Assembly: GCA_964475765.1 (NCBI GenBank)
Contig: CAYYZH010000001.1
Coordinates: forward strand, 1-64,000
DNA: 64,000 bases
Direction of reading: 5' to 3'
Origin: Thermohalobaculum sp964475765
GTDB lineage: Bacteria; Pseudomonadota; Alphaproteobacteria; Rhodobacterales; Rhodobacteraceae
This document shows, in pieces, positions 49,269 through 58,902 of the stretch (the first letter of the stretch is position 1; each line of letters opens with the position of its first letter). Position numbers and translations under genes: made by a program. A model generated the notes under the pieces. It searched no databases. It worked only from the letters and a program-made list of their open reading frames with translations, and had not been told where the DNA came from.

Positions 49269-51542
49269 CTATCCTGCTGCGGCCATTGACTGGCCCTCCT
49301 CGTTTATTCCACTTCCAGCTTGCGACTGCCCCGCCGGTTTGGGGAGCTTTACCGTTACCTGTGCGCCATCCAGGCCTATCTCGTCGTTGGCATCGCCGAG
49401 CTGCAACTCGCCACCATGTTGTTCGACGATCTTTTTGACGATTGCGAGGCCAAGGCCTGTACCCTTTGACCGCGTTGTCACATAAGGATCCGTCAACCGG
49501 TCGCGTTGATCGCCCGGCAGGCCGATACCGTTGTCAGTTACACGGATCCGGTAACTCCGAACGCCTTCTTCGACATCAACAATCACACGCGGCACAGGTG
49601 CTGCGGTGCCATCGCGCTCCATCCGCCCGTCGATCGCATCTGCTGCGTTTTGCAGAAGGTTCGTCAACACCTGTCCCATAAGGCCAGGGTCAACCGAAAC
49701 ATGTTGAGCACTTTCGGCGAGGTCCAACTGATAGGTGACATCGCTTCTTGCCTCCTGCTGGAGAAGGACTGCCCCTCGCAACAGATCCCTCAGATCATGC
49801 ATTTCAGGCGTCGGATCTGGCATACGTGCAAACTTTGAAAATTCATCGACCATGCGGCGGATGTCTCCGGCTTGCCGGGTGATGACATCAAGATATTGCT
49901 CAAAGGCCTCACCATCTTCGCCCAATCTCTCAGCGAATTTTCTGCGTAGGCGGTCTGCGGACAGCTGGATCGGTGTGAGTGGGTTCTTGATTTCATGAGC
50001 AATCCGTCGAGCAACATCACCCCATGCAGCCATACGTTGTGCGGAAGCGAGAGCGGTGACGTCCTCGAAGGTCAGAACGAAACCTTCGCTGGGATCATCC
50101 GGCGCCTTGGGCGCAATACGGGCCAGGAATTCCCGTGTTTCTCCGCGTACGGAGTGACGCACATCCCCACCCGCCACGCGGTTGGGCGCTGTTCGCGCCT
50201 GCTCGAACAGCCGATCCATACCAGGAGAGACGTCAATCAATCGTCTTCCTGCACTGTCCGAGGTGGAAATGCCTAAGATATCGCAAGCCGCCTCGTTGAT
50301 TAGCTCGATCCGACCGATATGATCCAGGCCGATCACGCCGGCGGTCACACCGCTGAGCACCGTCTCAATAAAGTGCCGACGGCTGTCAGTTTCGTCGCGT
50401 GCTGTGATCAGCGCATCCCGCTGCCCCTTTAACTGAGCGGTCATCGTATTGAAGGAGCGACTGAGAAGAGCAATCTCGTCATCGCCGCGCTCTTCCTTGA
50501 CCCGAATGTTAAGGTCTCCTGCGCCGACCAGTTCAGCGGCGCCCGCCAGTCTACCAACTGGTTTGGCAAGACGCTCCGCGAACCAGAGGCCCAGCATGAT
50601 TGCACCTAGGATCACGAACAGGGCAAAGCCGAGGTAGATTAGAGCGTAGTTCAGAAGAACTGAGCCGCGTTCACGTTCAAGGCGATCATAGAATTGGACA
50701 GTGCCGCTGGTCTCGTCGAGCAGTCGCAAAACATCGCCCTGCACATTGCGCGAGATGTAGAGGAATGCGTCCGAAATCCGCGCCAGAGCGACCAAGGCCC
50801 TTATCTCATTGCGTCCAGCATCCTCGATCAGCACAGTGTCTCCTCGCCGCGCCGCTTCGAGTTGCTCGTCAGTCGGTGGTATGAAGTGGAAGAGGTAGCT
50901 GTATTCCGACCGAGCGATGATTTGCTTGTCTAGGTTGAAAACGAAAGCCAGCGGCAGCTCACGCACCTTCGCCTGGGTGGTCATGTATTCGTTGAACTGC
51001 GCCAAGGTGGCGCCCTGACTGGCCGCCCGGTTGAGGTCCAGCGCCATGTTCAGGACGTCCGCGCGCAGATCGCTGCGGTGCTCACGCTCATAAGCCTCTG
51101 CTGTTGCAAGCGAGTTGCGTACCACGCTGCCAATACGATCTGAAAACAGGCTCTCGAGTCCGAATCCCAGGGTCAACGCCGCAAAGACGGCAACAATCAT
51201 GGTCGGCAGCAACGCGACCGCCGCAAAAACTCCGGCGAGGCGCAAGTGCAAACGGGTTCCTGCGGACTTCTTCCGTCGGGCTATCATCAAGCCCCCGATA
51301 CGCCATGCAATCAGCGCCATCAGGACCAGAATGTAGCAAAGGTCGATTAGAAGAACGATTCGGATCAGGCCCTGATTCTGCTCGGCCCGCGCGCCGTCGC
51401 TCAGAAGAAACGCAGTCAGAATCGCAAGGCAGGGACCTGCAATGATCACCGAGAGCATGCCCCAACGGGCAAGGCGCCGCTTGACCATCGGCCAGTTGAT
51501 GCGCCGTTCTCCGGTGCCAGCCATGACGCCGATATCTGCCAA
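49269..51542 (-). CDS. ntrY: NtrY membrane sensor histidine kinase
   Basis: A 757-residue histidine kinase. Membrane helices lie near 30-50, 60-85, 105-130 and 300-325, enclosing a periplasmic sensing region. HAMP (about 325-380), PAS (about 400-490) and catalytic regions follow. The phospho-His is in ARRIAHEIKNPLTPIQLSAD; ATPase boxes are LLQNAADAID, DNGIGLP and GTGLGLAIVKK. The start is TTG 51542 with GAGG upstream. It is located between ntrC (68 bp upstream) and ntrX (2 bp downstream). It responds to nitrogen or oxygen state through NtrX. Confidence 0.95.
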   Translation of the reverse strand: MADIGVMAGTGERRINWPMVKRRLARWGMLSVIIAGPCLAILTAFLLSDGARAEQNQGLIRIVLLIDLCYILVLMALIAWRIGGLMIARRKKSAGTRLHLRLAGVFAAVALLPTMIVAVFAALTLGFGLESLFSDRIGSVVRNSLATAEAYEREHRSDLRADVLNMALDLNRAASQGATLAQFNEYMTTQAKVRELPLAFVFNLDKQIIARSEYSYLFHFIPPTDEQLEAARRGDTVLIEDAGRNEIRALVALARISDAFLYISRNVQGDVLRLLDETSGTVQFYDRLERERGSVLLNYALIYLGFALFVILGAIMLGLWFAERLAKPVGRLAGAAELVGAGDLNIRVKEERGDDEIALLSRSFNTMTAQLKGQRDALITARDETDSRRHFIETVLSGVTAGVIGLDHIGRIELINEAACDILGISTSDSAGRRLIDVSPGMDRLFEQARTAPNRVAGGDVRHSVRGETREFLARIAPKAPDDPSEGFVLTFEDVTALASAQRMAAWGDVARRIAHEIKNPLTPIQLSADRLRRKFAERLGEDGEAFEQYLDVITRQAGDIRRMVDEFSKFARMPDPTPEMHDLRDLLRGAVLLQQEARSDVTYQLDLAESAQHVSVDPGLMGQVLTNLLQNAADAIDGRMERDGTAAPVPRVIVDVEEGVRSYRIRVTDNGIGLPGDQRDRLTDPYVTTRSKGTGLGLAIVKKIVEQHGGELQLGDANDEIGLDGAQVTVKLPKPAGQSQAGSGINEEGQSMAAAG

Positions 51543-51610
51543 ATGTCCTCACACAGCCTGCTCTGGACTTCACCCGGTTCTCTTTTGCCGCGTGATAAGC
51601 TGTTGCCATT

Positions 51611-53074
51611 CTACATCAGTTTTTTGCCGCGTGTGACCGGAATGTCAAGCTCTCGGATCTTTTTGCGCAGTGTATTGCGGTTAATTCCAAGAAGATCAGC
51701 CGCTTTGAGCTGGTTGCCCCTTGTCGCAGACAGAGTAAGGGCAATCAGTGGCAGTTCGATTTCCCGCAGGATCCGATCATAGAGACCAGGGGGCGGCAGC
51801 GTGTTTCCATGCCGTTCAAAATACCGCTCGAGGTGAATCTCAACCGCATTACTCAAGCTGCGCCCGGCCTCACCGTCTTCGGGCTGATCTAGTGATTGTT
51901 CGGATCGCGCGCTGAGTTCGTGTTCGATAACGTCGGCTGGAACCTGATCATCGGGACAGAGCGCCGCTAGGCGGCGCATTAGGTTCTCCAACTCGCGTAC
52001 ATTACCCGGCCAAGTGTGGGTTTTCAGTACATCGAGGCCCTCCGGAGATAGGATCTTGCGAGGTAAGCCTTCTTCTTCGGCGCGGCGCAGAAAAGCGCGG
52101 GAAAGATCGGCCAGATCTCCGATGCGCTCGCGCAGCGGCGGCAGGCGGACCGGGACAACATTCAAACGGTAAAACAGATCTTCTCGGAACCGCCCTTCAG
52201 CGATCAAGGACTTGAGGTTCTGGTGGGTGGCAGCGACAATTCTGACATCCGCGCGCCGGGCCGTGCGCCCTCCCACCGTCGTGAACTCACCTTCTTGCAG
52301 GACTCGTAACAATCGGGTCTGCGCCTCTGCTGGCATGTCACCGATTTCATCCAGAAACAACGTACCACCAGCTGCCTGTTCAAACTTGCCTGACGTACGC
52401 TCTGTGGCGCCCGTAAATGCACCGCGCTCGTGACCAAAGAGCTCCGACTCGATCAACTCGCGTGGAATAGCCGCCATGTTCAGCGCCACGAATGGTCCCT
52501 TCGCCCGCTTGCCGAAATTATGAAGCGCGCGCGCGACGAGTTCTTTGCCAGTGCCACTCTCGCCTGAAATCATCACCGTTAGGTCCGTATGCATCAAGCG
52601 CGCCATGATGCGGTAGACTTCCTGCATCGCCGGGGAACGCCCGATGAGCGGCAAGTTGTCTTCCTGAGCTTTCTCAGGCTCGGATTGCTGTGCTTCGGGG
52701 GGCGCAATCTTTTCAAGTCCCGATTCCACAAAGCCCAACAGTTCCTTCAAATCGAAAGGTTTCGGGAGGTACTCATATGCACCTACCTCTGCGGCACGGA
52801 TCGCTGTCAGAACGGTGTTCTGGGCGCTCATGACAATGACCGGCAGATCCGGGCGGCGTTTGCGGATGGCCGGGAGCAAATCCAGTGCATCGCCGTCGGG
52901 CATGTGGACATCGGTGACGACAATATCGCCTTCGCCCTCTTCGATCATGCGCCAGAGTACCGAGGACGATCCTGTTGCCCTCACTCGGCAACCGATACGG
53001 CTAAGGGCCTGGCTGAGGACTGTTCGGATCGAACGATCATCGTCTGCCAGAAGAACGGTGGTGCCCCGGGTCAT
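51611..53074 (-). CDS. ntrC: nitrogen regulation response regulator NtrC
   Basis: A 487-residue sigma54-dependent activator. Receiver domain with Asp55 (IVVTDVHMPDGD), AAA+ domain with Walker A GESGTGKE, the intact sigma54-contact loop in FGHERGAFTGATER, Walker B GGTLFLDEIGD, then a Fis-type DNA-binding domain (AADLLGINRNTLRKKIREL). It contrasts with the neighbouring ntrX, which has lost the loop. Its start overlaps the ntrB stop as ATGA. It activates ammonium-scavenging genes when phosphorylated by NtrB. Confidence 0.96.
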   Translation of the reverse strand: MTRGTTVLLADDDRSIRTVLSQALSRIGCRVRATGSSSVLWRMIEEGEGDIVVTDVHMPDGDALDLLPAIRKRRPDLPVIVMSAQNTVLTAIRAAEVGAYEYLPKPFDLKELLGFVESGLEKIAPPEAQQSEPEKAQEDNLPLIGRSPAMQEVYRIMARLMHTDLTVMISGESGTGKELVARALHNFGKRAKGPFVALNMAAIPRELIESELFGHERGAFTGATERTSGKFEQAAGGTLFLDEIGDMPAEAQTRLLRVLQEGEFTTVGGRTARRADVRIVAATHQNLKSLIAEGRFREDLFYRLNVVPVRLPPLRERIGDLADLSRAFLRRAEEEGLPRKILSPEGLDVLKTHTWPGNVRELENLMRRLAALCPDDQVPADVIEHELSARSEQSLDQPEDGEAGRSLSNAVEIHLERYFERHGNTLPPPGLYDRILREIELPLIALTLSATRGNQLKAADLLGINRNTLRKKIRELDIPVTRGKKLM

Positions 53075-54177
53075 GCTGCATCCTCGTCAAGCCCGTGGGG
53101 GCCGGTTTCAGTTATTTCACTTTCGTTCGCCATTGGAAGAAGTAGACGAAAGACCGTCATCCCCGGCTCTGAGTCGCAACTGATGACGCCTCCGTGATCA
53201 GCGACGATCTTCGAGACCAATGCCAGACCCAATCCTGATCCTGAGACCTTCGAGGTCACGAACGGCTCAAAGATGTGCGCCCGCATGTCGTCAGGCACAC
53301 CTGAACCATTATCGAGGACAGTGATCTGCAGTGGCAGACTTTCGGACCGTCCGCGGGCAGTCATAACCTTCACACCGGCCCGATATGCCGTCTTAATCGC
53401 GATCATGCCGCCTACGGCAGGTACAGCTTCAGCCGCGTTTTTGAGTAGGTTTAGAACGACCTGCATGAGTTGATCGCTGTCGCTGAGCGCAGGTGGCAGA
53501 GATGGATCGTAGTCCTCTACAAATCGGACATGGCTTGCAAATCCGGCTTTGGCTGATGCGGCGGCCCGGTCTAGGACATCATGAATGTTAACCGCGGAGC
53601 GTCGGACAAGCCCGAAGTCTCCAAAGGCGTCAACCTGTTCCACGAGCTTGCCAATGCGATCCGCCTCGTCGCGGATCAGCGTCGTCAGTTCCTGATCCTC
53701 GGCGGAAAGGTTCATAGCAAGTAGCTGGGCTGCACCCGAAATGCCTGCCAATGGGTTCTTAATCTCGTGTGCCAGCATTGAAGCCATGCCAACCACCGAC
53801 CGAGCCGCATCCCGACTGGTCATTGCGCGGTCCATTCGTTCGGCCGATGTGCGGGGATAGAGCGAGACGAGCACGTCACCGGCGTTAACGGGTGCTGCGT
53901 AGATATCGATCAGCCTTGTGGGGGTCTCCGGCCAATTGAATTCGACCCTGTATTCGGAGAGTGGTCGGTTCGCTTCAGCGACCCGCTGAACCAGCCCAAC
54001 AAGGCGACTGTCTTCACCAATAAGACGGCCAAGGGGGCGCACCATGAGTGCCCGGCGCGACATACCGAGAAAATCCTCGGCCACCGCGTTTGCATCTTGG
54101 ATAGCGCCATCGGCACTCAGGACTAGCGCCGGGTTCGGCAGGGCTTGCCAAAGCGTTTCATAGTCACGTTTTGTCAT
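53071..54177 (-). CDS. ntrB: nitrogen regulation sensor kinase NtrB
   Basis: A 368-residue soluble kinase. It has an N-terminal PAS (about 10-120), phospho-His in SMLAHEIKNPLAGISGAAQL, N box LLKNAAEAVP, then DNGSGVPDD and GSGLGLALVSKIVADHGG. No membrane segment, as expected for a GlnB-controlled kinase/phosphatase. The start is ATG 54177, overlapping the dusB stop as ATGA. It forms the conserved dusB-ntrB-ntrC operon and controls phosphorylation of NtrC. Confidence 0.96.
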   Translation of the reverse strand: MTKRDYETLWQALPNPALVLSADGAIQDANAVAEDFLGMSRRALMVRPLGRLIGEDSRLVGLVQRVAEANRPLSEYRVEFNWPETPTRLIDIYAAPVNAGDVLVSLYPRTSAERMDRAMTSRDAARSVVGMASMLAHEIKNPLAGISGAAQLLAMNLSAEDQELTTLIRDEADRIGKLVEQVDAFGDFGLVRRSAVNIHDVLDRAAASAKAGFASHVRFVEDYDPSLPPALSDSDQLMQVVLNLLKNAAEAVPAVGGMIAIKTAYRAGVKVMTARGRSESLPLQITVLDNGSGVPDDMRAHIFEPFVTSKVSGSGLGLALVSKIVADHGGVISCDSEPGMTVFRLLLPMANESEITETGPHGLDEDAA

Positions 54178-55169
54178 GCCGCTATCGGCTCCGGTGAGGC
54201 TTCGTCCCGTTGTCCAAGCTCGGTAATGCCGGCAAAAAGCCGCTTCGGGTTGGTCTCCCGGATCAGCCAGCCACGAAGGCACAACGCGTCCGGGACCTGG
54301 GCGATATATGCATCGAGATGCTTGCGCATCGCACGCACGCCCGTCTCCACCCCATAGAAAGCGAGGTGCTTTTCGCAATGGCGTGCTACTAGTTCGGTAT
54401 AGGCTTTGCCCCGCGGACGAAAGTCCGTCTCATCACCGACCAGCCTGGCTGCGATCTCGGCCAACAGCCATGGTCGACCAATCGCGCCCCTACCGATCAT
54501 GATCCCGGCCGCACCAGATTGGGCAAGAGCCTCGCGGGCAGTTTCGGGATCCACGACATCACCATTTGCGATGACAGGGATCTCCACGGCCTCAACCACG
54601 TCTCGGATTGCTGCCCAGTCCGCAACTCCCTTGTAGAACTGGCACCGCGTTCGGCCATGTATCGTGACCATTTGAACCCCGGCGGCTTCGGCACGGCGGG
54701 CTACATCAGGCGCGTTCAGGCAGTCTTGATCCCAGCCCAAACGCATTTTGACGGTCACAGGTATATCAACCGCTGAAACCACAGCTTCAATCAGATGCAG
54801 GGCATGATCGGGGTCACGCATCAAGGCCGATCCACAAGCCCCGCTCGTGACCTTTCGTGCGGGGCATCCCATGTTGATGTCGATGATCCGAGCGCCCTGT
54901 CCTTCGAGCAAGCGCGCAACCTCAGCCATAGGTACGGCTTCACGCCCTGCGATTTGGACTGACGTGCCGATTTGGCCTGCTGCGATTTCTGCTCGGGCAC
55001 GCGCGCTCGGCTTGGCAGCCAGCATTTCTTCTGAGGCAACCATTTCGGAGACCACCAACCCTGCCCCGAAACCCGCCACCAACTCGCGATAAGGTCGATC
55101 CGTGATCCCGGCCATTGGGGCCAGAAGCACGGGGGTCACAACGCGTTCGGATCCAATCTTGATCATCAT
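54174..55169 (-). CDS. dusB: tRNA-dihydrouridine synthase DusB (NifR3)
   Basis: A 331-residue FMN TIM-barrel enzyme reducing uridine to dihydrouridine in tRNA. Signatures: APMAGITDRPYR, DINMGCPARKVTSGACGSAL, the catalytic Cys in GCP, VTIHGRTRCQFYKG, VIANGDVVDPE and MIGRGAIGRPW. It is the first gene of the ntr operon, and historically called nifR3 because of this context. Divergent from ispDF with 144 bp between the starts. Confidence 0.96.
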   Translation of the reverse strand: MMIKIGSERVVTPVLLAPMAGITDRPYRELVAGFGAGLVVSEMVASEEMLAAKPSARARAEIAAGQIGTSVQIAGREAVPMAEVARLLEGQGARIIDINMGCPARKVTSGACGSALMRDPDHALHLIEAVVSAVDIPVTVKMRLGWDQDCLNAPDVARRAEAAGVQMVTIHGRTRCQFYKGVADWAAIRDVVEAVEIPVIANGDVVDPETAREALAQSGAAGIMIGRGAIGRPWLLAEIAARLVGDETDFRPRGKAYTELVARHCEKHLAFYGVETGVRAMRKHLDAYIAQVPDALCLRGWLIRETNPKRLFAGITELGQRDEASPEPIAA

Positions 55170-55313
55170 CTGCCCAAAAATTCATCACTGCACCTTTTCC
55201 TACCCGAGCAAATGGCTCCCGCGCAATCCCCCGTCCATTTGCGTCGTTTTGGCACTTGGTGGGACTTCTCATTTGAGATGAAGCCGCTTAAAGCGCGGAG
55301 ATCGGGAGGAAAC

Positions 55314-56495
55314 ATGTCGACAGCCGCCATTATCGTCGCAGCGGGAAAGGGGCTTCGCCTTGGGGGACCGGTGCCCAAGCAATTCCAAATGCTTGGCGGG
55401 GAGATGATCCTGACCCGAACGATCCGGGCGTTGTTGGCGGTCGATGAGATAACACTTGTGCAGACCGCAATTCACCCGGACGCACACGGCCTCTATGATC
55501 AGGCTGTGGCATCGATCACTGACCCGCGCCTGTTTGCGCCAGTCCATGGCGGGCAAGAGCGTGCAGATACCGTACGCATTGCACTGGAAGCGCTGGAGCC
55601 ACAAGAACCTCAGCGCGTGCTGATCCACGATGCGGCACGGCCGTTCGTTTCTTACGGCATGCTCAGCGACCTGATTGCAGCGAAAAGTGCAGCCATTCTT
55701 GCGGAGCCGGTTGTCGATGCGCTTTGGCAGGAGACCGATGGGAATGCGGATCTGCCCAAGCCTCGTGAAGGTCTTTGGCGGGCGCAGACCCCCCAAGCCT
55801 TTCCTTATCTTGAGATTCTTGCTGCACATCGCGCGTCGCTTGAAAGTTCAGAACCGCCCGCGCTGGATGATGCGGAGGTCTTTCGGCGAGCCGGTCATCA
55901 GGTGACGCTCGTCCCGGGAAATCCTGATAACTTCAAAATCACTACCTCCGTTGATCTTGCGCGCGCTGAGCGCTTGGTGAGGGCACAAGAACAAGAGGGG
56001 ATGCAATTGGAAACCCGAACGGGACATGGCTTTGACGTTCACCGATTTGTCCCCGGAGATGCGGTCTGGCTTTGCGGTGTCGAGATCCCGCACACGCACC
56101 GATTGGATGGCCATTCAGACGCTGACGTCGGACTGCATGCGTTGACCGATGCGATCTATGGTGCGCTAGCAGACGGAGACATTGGCACGCATTTCCCACC
56201 CACTGACCCTAAATGGAAAGGGGTCGAGAGCCATGTTTTTCTGACACATGCGGTCTCTCGTGTAACTGATCGTGGCGGGCGGATAGTTAACGCTGACATC
56301 ACTTTGCTTTGCGAAGCGCCCAAAATAGCGCCACACGCCAAGTTGATGCGTGCGAGGATGGCAGAAATCCTGCAGATCGATCAGGGGCGGATTTCGGTGA
56401 AGGCTACGACGATGGAGCGTATGGGATTTGTTGGCCGCGAGGAAGGTATGGGCGCGATGGCAACTGCAACCGTAGCCCTGCCGCACCAATCGTGA
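55314..56495 (+). CDS. ispDF: bifunctional IspD/IspF isoprenoid enzyme
   Basis: A 393-residue fusion of two MEP-pathway steps. The N-terminal IspD domain (about 1-225) has IVAAGKGLRLGGPVPKQF, IHDAARPFVS and ALDDAEVFRRAG. The C-terminal IspF domain (from about 235) has GHGFDVHRFVPGD, HSDADVGLHALTDAI and GFVGREEGMGAMATATVAL. It makes CDP-methylerythritol and later cyclises it to MEcPP. The start is ATG 55314 with GGGAGG; a longer in-frame start at 55212 lacks it. The fusion is the usual state in alphaproteobacteria. It overlaps pgpA as GTGA. Confidence 0.96.
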   Translation: MSTAAIIVAAGKGLRLGGPVPKQFQMLGGEMILTRTIRALLAVDEITLVQTAIHPDAHGLYDQAVASITDPRLFAPVHGGQERADTVRIALEALEPQEPQRVLIHDAARPFVSYGMLSDLIAAKSAAILAEPVVDALWQETDGNADLPKPREGLWRAQTPQAFPYLEILAAHRASLESSEPPALDDAEVFRRAGHQVTLVPGNPDNFKITTSVDLARAERLVRAQEQEGMQLETRTGHGFDVHRFVPGDAVWLCGVEIPHTHRLDGHSDADVGLHALTDAIYGALADGDIGTHFPPTDPKWKGVESHVFLTHAVSRVTDRGGRIVNADITLLCEAPKIAPHAKLMRARMAEILQIDQGRISVKATTMERMGFVGREEGMGAMATATVALPHQS

Positions 56496-56980
56496 CGCCT
56501 GCCCGCCTGATCACGACGGTCGGGGGAATTGGTACTCTGCCATGGGCACCGGGCACTTGGGGGTCGGCCGCAGCGATCCCATTTACATGGATCTTGCATT
56601 GGTTGGGCGGCGCCCCATTGGTCGTGGCCGCGACAGCTTTGGTATTTGTGATAGGTTGGTGGGCCACCAACGCAGACCCGCGCTCAGCAACAGACGATCC
56701 CGGCGAGATCGTCATCGACGAGGTTGCAGGACAGATGATCGCGCTCTGGCCGCTCTCGATCGGACTATGGCTGGTGGATCATCCGCCCCATCTCTTTCCA
56801 TGGCCAGGGTGGATCGGCGCATTTACCCTGTTCAGGTTTTTCGATGTGCTGAAACCTCCGCCGATCAGATGGGTTGATCGTCCGGGCGCACTATGGATCA
56901 TGCTGGATGATGTGCTGGCCGGAGCATTGGCGGCGATTGTAATCACCATAGCGGCAGGGGTGTCCCATGGCTGGTTCTGA
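56492..56980 (+). CDS. pgpA: phosphatidylglycerophosphatase A
   Basis: A 162-residue membrane phosphatase that makes phosphatidylglycerol. Landmarks: TVGGIGTLPWAPGTWGS, DPGEIVIDEVAGQMIALW and FRFFDVLKPPPIRWVDR, which carry the metal and active-site acids. There are three to four membrane helices. The GTG start at 56492 overlaps the ispDF stop as GTGA; a longer frame upstream is only a shadow of ispDF. It overlaps cinA by 14 bases. Confidence 0.93.
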   Translation: MTPARLITTVGGIGTLPWAPGTWGSAAAIPFTWILHWLGGAPLVVAATALVFVIGWWATNADPRSATDDPGEIVIDEVAGQMIALWPLSIGLWLVDHPPHLFPWPGWIGAFTLFRFFDVLKPPPIRWVDRPGALWIMLDDVLAGALAAIVITIAAGVSHGWF

Positions 56981-57461
56981 GAAAATAGCAAATCTCGCTG
57001 GCGAAGTATTACGTAGGTGCCATAACGCTGGCGTCATGGTCGCCACCGCCGAAAGCTGTACAGGTGGCATGGTAGCAGCCGCGCTGACGGATGTGCCGGG
57101 ATCGTCCGCAGTCGTTGAACGCGGTTTCGTCACCTATTCCAATGAAGCCAAGGCAGAGATGTTGGGCGTGCCGATTGATCTCGTCGTTGCTTTTGGCGCG
57201 GTGTCCGAACCGGTCGCATGCGCGATGGCAGAGGGTGCCGTTGCCAACAGCCAGGCAGACCTCGCGGTGGCCATCACTGGGATCGCAGGACCGGGCGGCG
57301 GCTCCGCGGAGAAACCAGAAGGACTGGTGCACTTTGCTTGTTCGATTACTGGCAAGCCGACGGTCCACGTTCGTAAGGAGTTTGGCCCGCTGGGCCGTGA
57401 AGAAGTTCGGATGCGGTCGGTCGAGCAAGCATTGACGATGCTACAAAGCGCTCTTGGCTGA
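56967..57461 (+). CDS. CinA-family nicotinamide-nucleotide amidohydrolase (PncC type)
   Basis: A 164-residue stand-alone C-terminal CinA domain that deamidates NMN to nicotinic acid mononucleotide. Active-site segments: TAESCTGGMVAAALTDVPGS and GIAGPGGGSAEKPEGLVHFA, both intact. It lacks the N-terminal molybdopterin-like domain of full CinA, as in other pncC genes. It overlaps pgpA by 14 bases, so it is the third gene of ispDF-pgpA-cinA. It converges with the FMO gene, with only 6 bp between the stops. Confidence 0.92.
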   Translation: MAGSEKIANLAGEVLRRCHNAGVMVATAESCTGGMVAAALTDVPGSSAVVERGFVTYSNEAKAEMLGVPIDLVVAFGAVSEPVACAMAEGAVANSQADLAVAITGIAGPGGGSAEKPEGLVHFACSITGKPTVHVRKEFGPLGREEVRMRSVEQALTMLQSALG

Positions 57462-57467
57462 GTAGGT

Positions 57468-58778
57468 TCAGGCTCTGGCACGTTTGCGCATGTCCTCAAG
57501 AGAGGCTCGTAGATCTTTGAAATACGGTAGGTGCTCGACCTCAATCCCATGCCGTGGAGAGCCCTCGAACTCCCTTCGGACGCGTGCACGTCTTTGAAGT
57601 ATCTCATCCTTCATTTCGGTGCCGCTCGGTAAGGCCGCCTGCCCCGTTTCCAGCGCCACAATCCACTTTGCCTGATTTTCGCTAATCCAGTTCAGCGCTG
57701 TGTCCGAGTTGAAGAAACCTAAGAAATAGAGCCCACGCCATTCTGGCGGCACGATTCGCATATAAAGATCGAGACTGTGTCCATTGTTGTAGACGATCTC
57801 AGGGCCAAGGTAGTTGATCTCGATCTCATACCCGGTCGCGGCGATCACAACGTCAAACTCTTTTTCTTCACCATCGGAGAACCGCAAACGGCCAGCGCTC
57901 ACCTCGTCAATTCCCGGTTTCGGGATCACGCGTTGATACCGAATGTGATTGACGATGTTGGCGTTAGAGCTGGCATGCGTACGCTTCGGTTTCGTGCCGA
58001 AGCCCAACACAGACATTCGTCCATGCACGATCCAGACAAGAAATCTCAGTACAGTGCTTCGCAGCCAACCCGGCACCAGAGGATTATAGAATGGGCGGAT
58101 CACATCCCAGAATGGGCGCCCAAAGATCAGCTTTGGAATGATGACCGGGGTCGTGCGCCCGACCAGATAGCAATACTCTGCTGTGGTGCAGAGGTCAGAT
58201 GCGATGTCGAGACCAGAATTCCCCACGCCCACTACGCACACCCGCTTGCCTGCAAAGTCTGCAGGATCCTTGTAGTCGTGGGAATGGAGATAGCCCGCGC
58301 CAAATTTCTCACGAAGTTCTCGCGACTCCATCGGCTTAGTCAGATGTCCTGACGCCGCGACCACGATATCGTAAGTATCGACCCGGCCGCTTTCAGTCTC
58401 CACCTCCCAGCGAGGATGCGTATCTGAATAATTTGCGGCAGGCCGAACCGCAGTCACCCGAGTTTCGAACCTGATGTGCCTACGTAAATCATGGTGGTCG
58501 GCATAGTCCCCCAGATACTTCGCCATGTCGCGATGGTTGGGGAACGGCGGGACTTCATCATCAAACTCATAATCTTCGAATGAAGTCAGGTGCTTGGCCG
58601 TGTTAATATGAAGCGTCTTATAAGCAGAGGATCGCCCATTGTCGTTCCGGTAGACCCACATACCGCCGACCTGACTGCCGATCTCGAAAAGTGTAACATC
58701 AAAACCGGCCGCCATCATGTGCCTTGCACCGACAAGACCTGTAGCCCCTGCTCCGATGATCGCAACTGACTTTTGCAT
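57468..58778 (-). CDS. flavin-containing monooxygenase
   Basis: A 436-residue class B FMO. FAD fold: AIIGAGATGLVGARHMM at the N-terminus; NADPH fold: VCVVGVGNSGLDIASDL. The FMO-type fingerprint is in FGAGYLHSHDYKDP. A short hydrophobic segment follows LRSTVLRFLVWIVHG. It inserts one oxygen atom into an amine, sulfide or ketone using NADPH. It is divergent from the P450 gene, 124 bp between starts; they may serve one oxidation route, though no regulator lies between them. Substrate unknown. Confidence 0.92.
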   Translation of the reverse strand: MQKSVAIIGAGATGLVGARHMMAAGFDVTLFEIGSQVGGMWVYRNDNGRSSAYKTLHINTAKHLTSFEDYEFDDEVPPFPNHRDMAKYLGDYADHHDLRRHIRFETRVTAVRPAANYSDTHPRWEVETESGRVDTYDIVVAASGHLTKPMESRELREKFGAGYLHSHDYKDPADFAGKRVCVVGVGNSGLDIASDLCTTAEYCYLVGRTTPVIIPKLIFGRPFWDVIRPFYNPLVPGWLRSTVLRFLVWIVHGRMSVLGFGTKPKRTHASSNANIVNHIRYQRVIPKPGIDEVSAGRLRFSDGEEKEFDVVIAATGYEIEINYLGPEIVYNNGHSLDLYMRIVPPEWRGLYFLGFFNSDTALNWISENQAKWIVALETGQAALPSGTEMKDEILQRRARVRREFEGSPRHGIEVEHLPYFKDLRASLEDMRKRARA

Positions 58779-58902
58779 GCACGCCTCCGTGGCTTGACGC
58801 TAGCGCGCAGGGCTTGCTGCGTCACCCCCAAGGGACTGATATCGGTGGGTGCGTGGCTGCGCCGCGTCGGCGATTACGTGGATCTGCGTTAACCATCAGG
58901 AA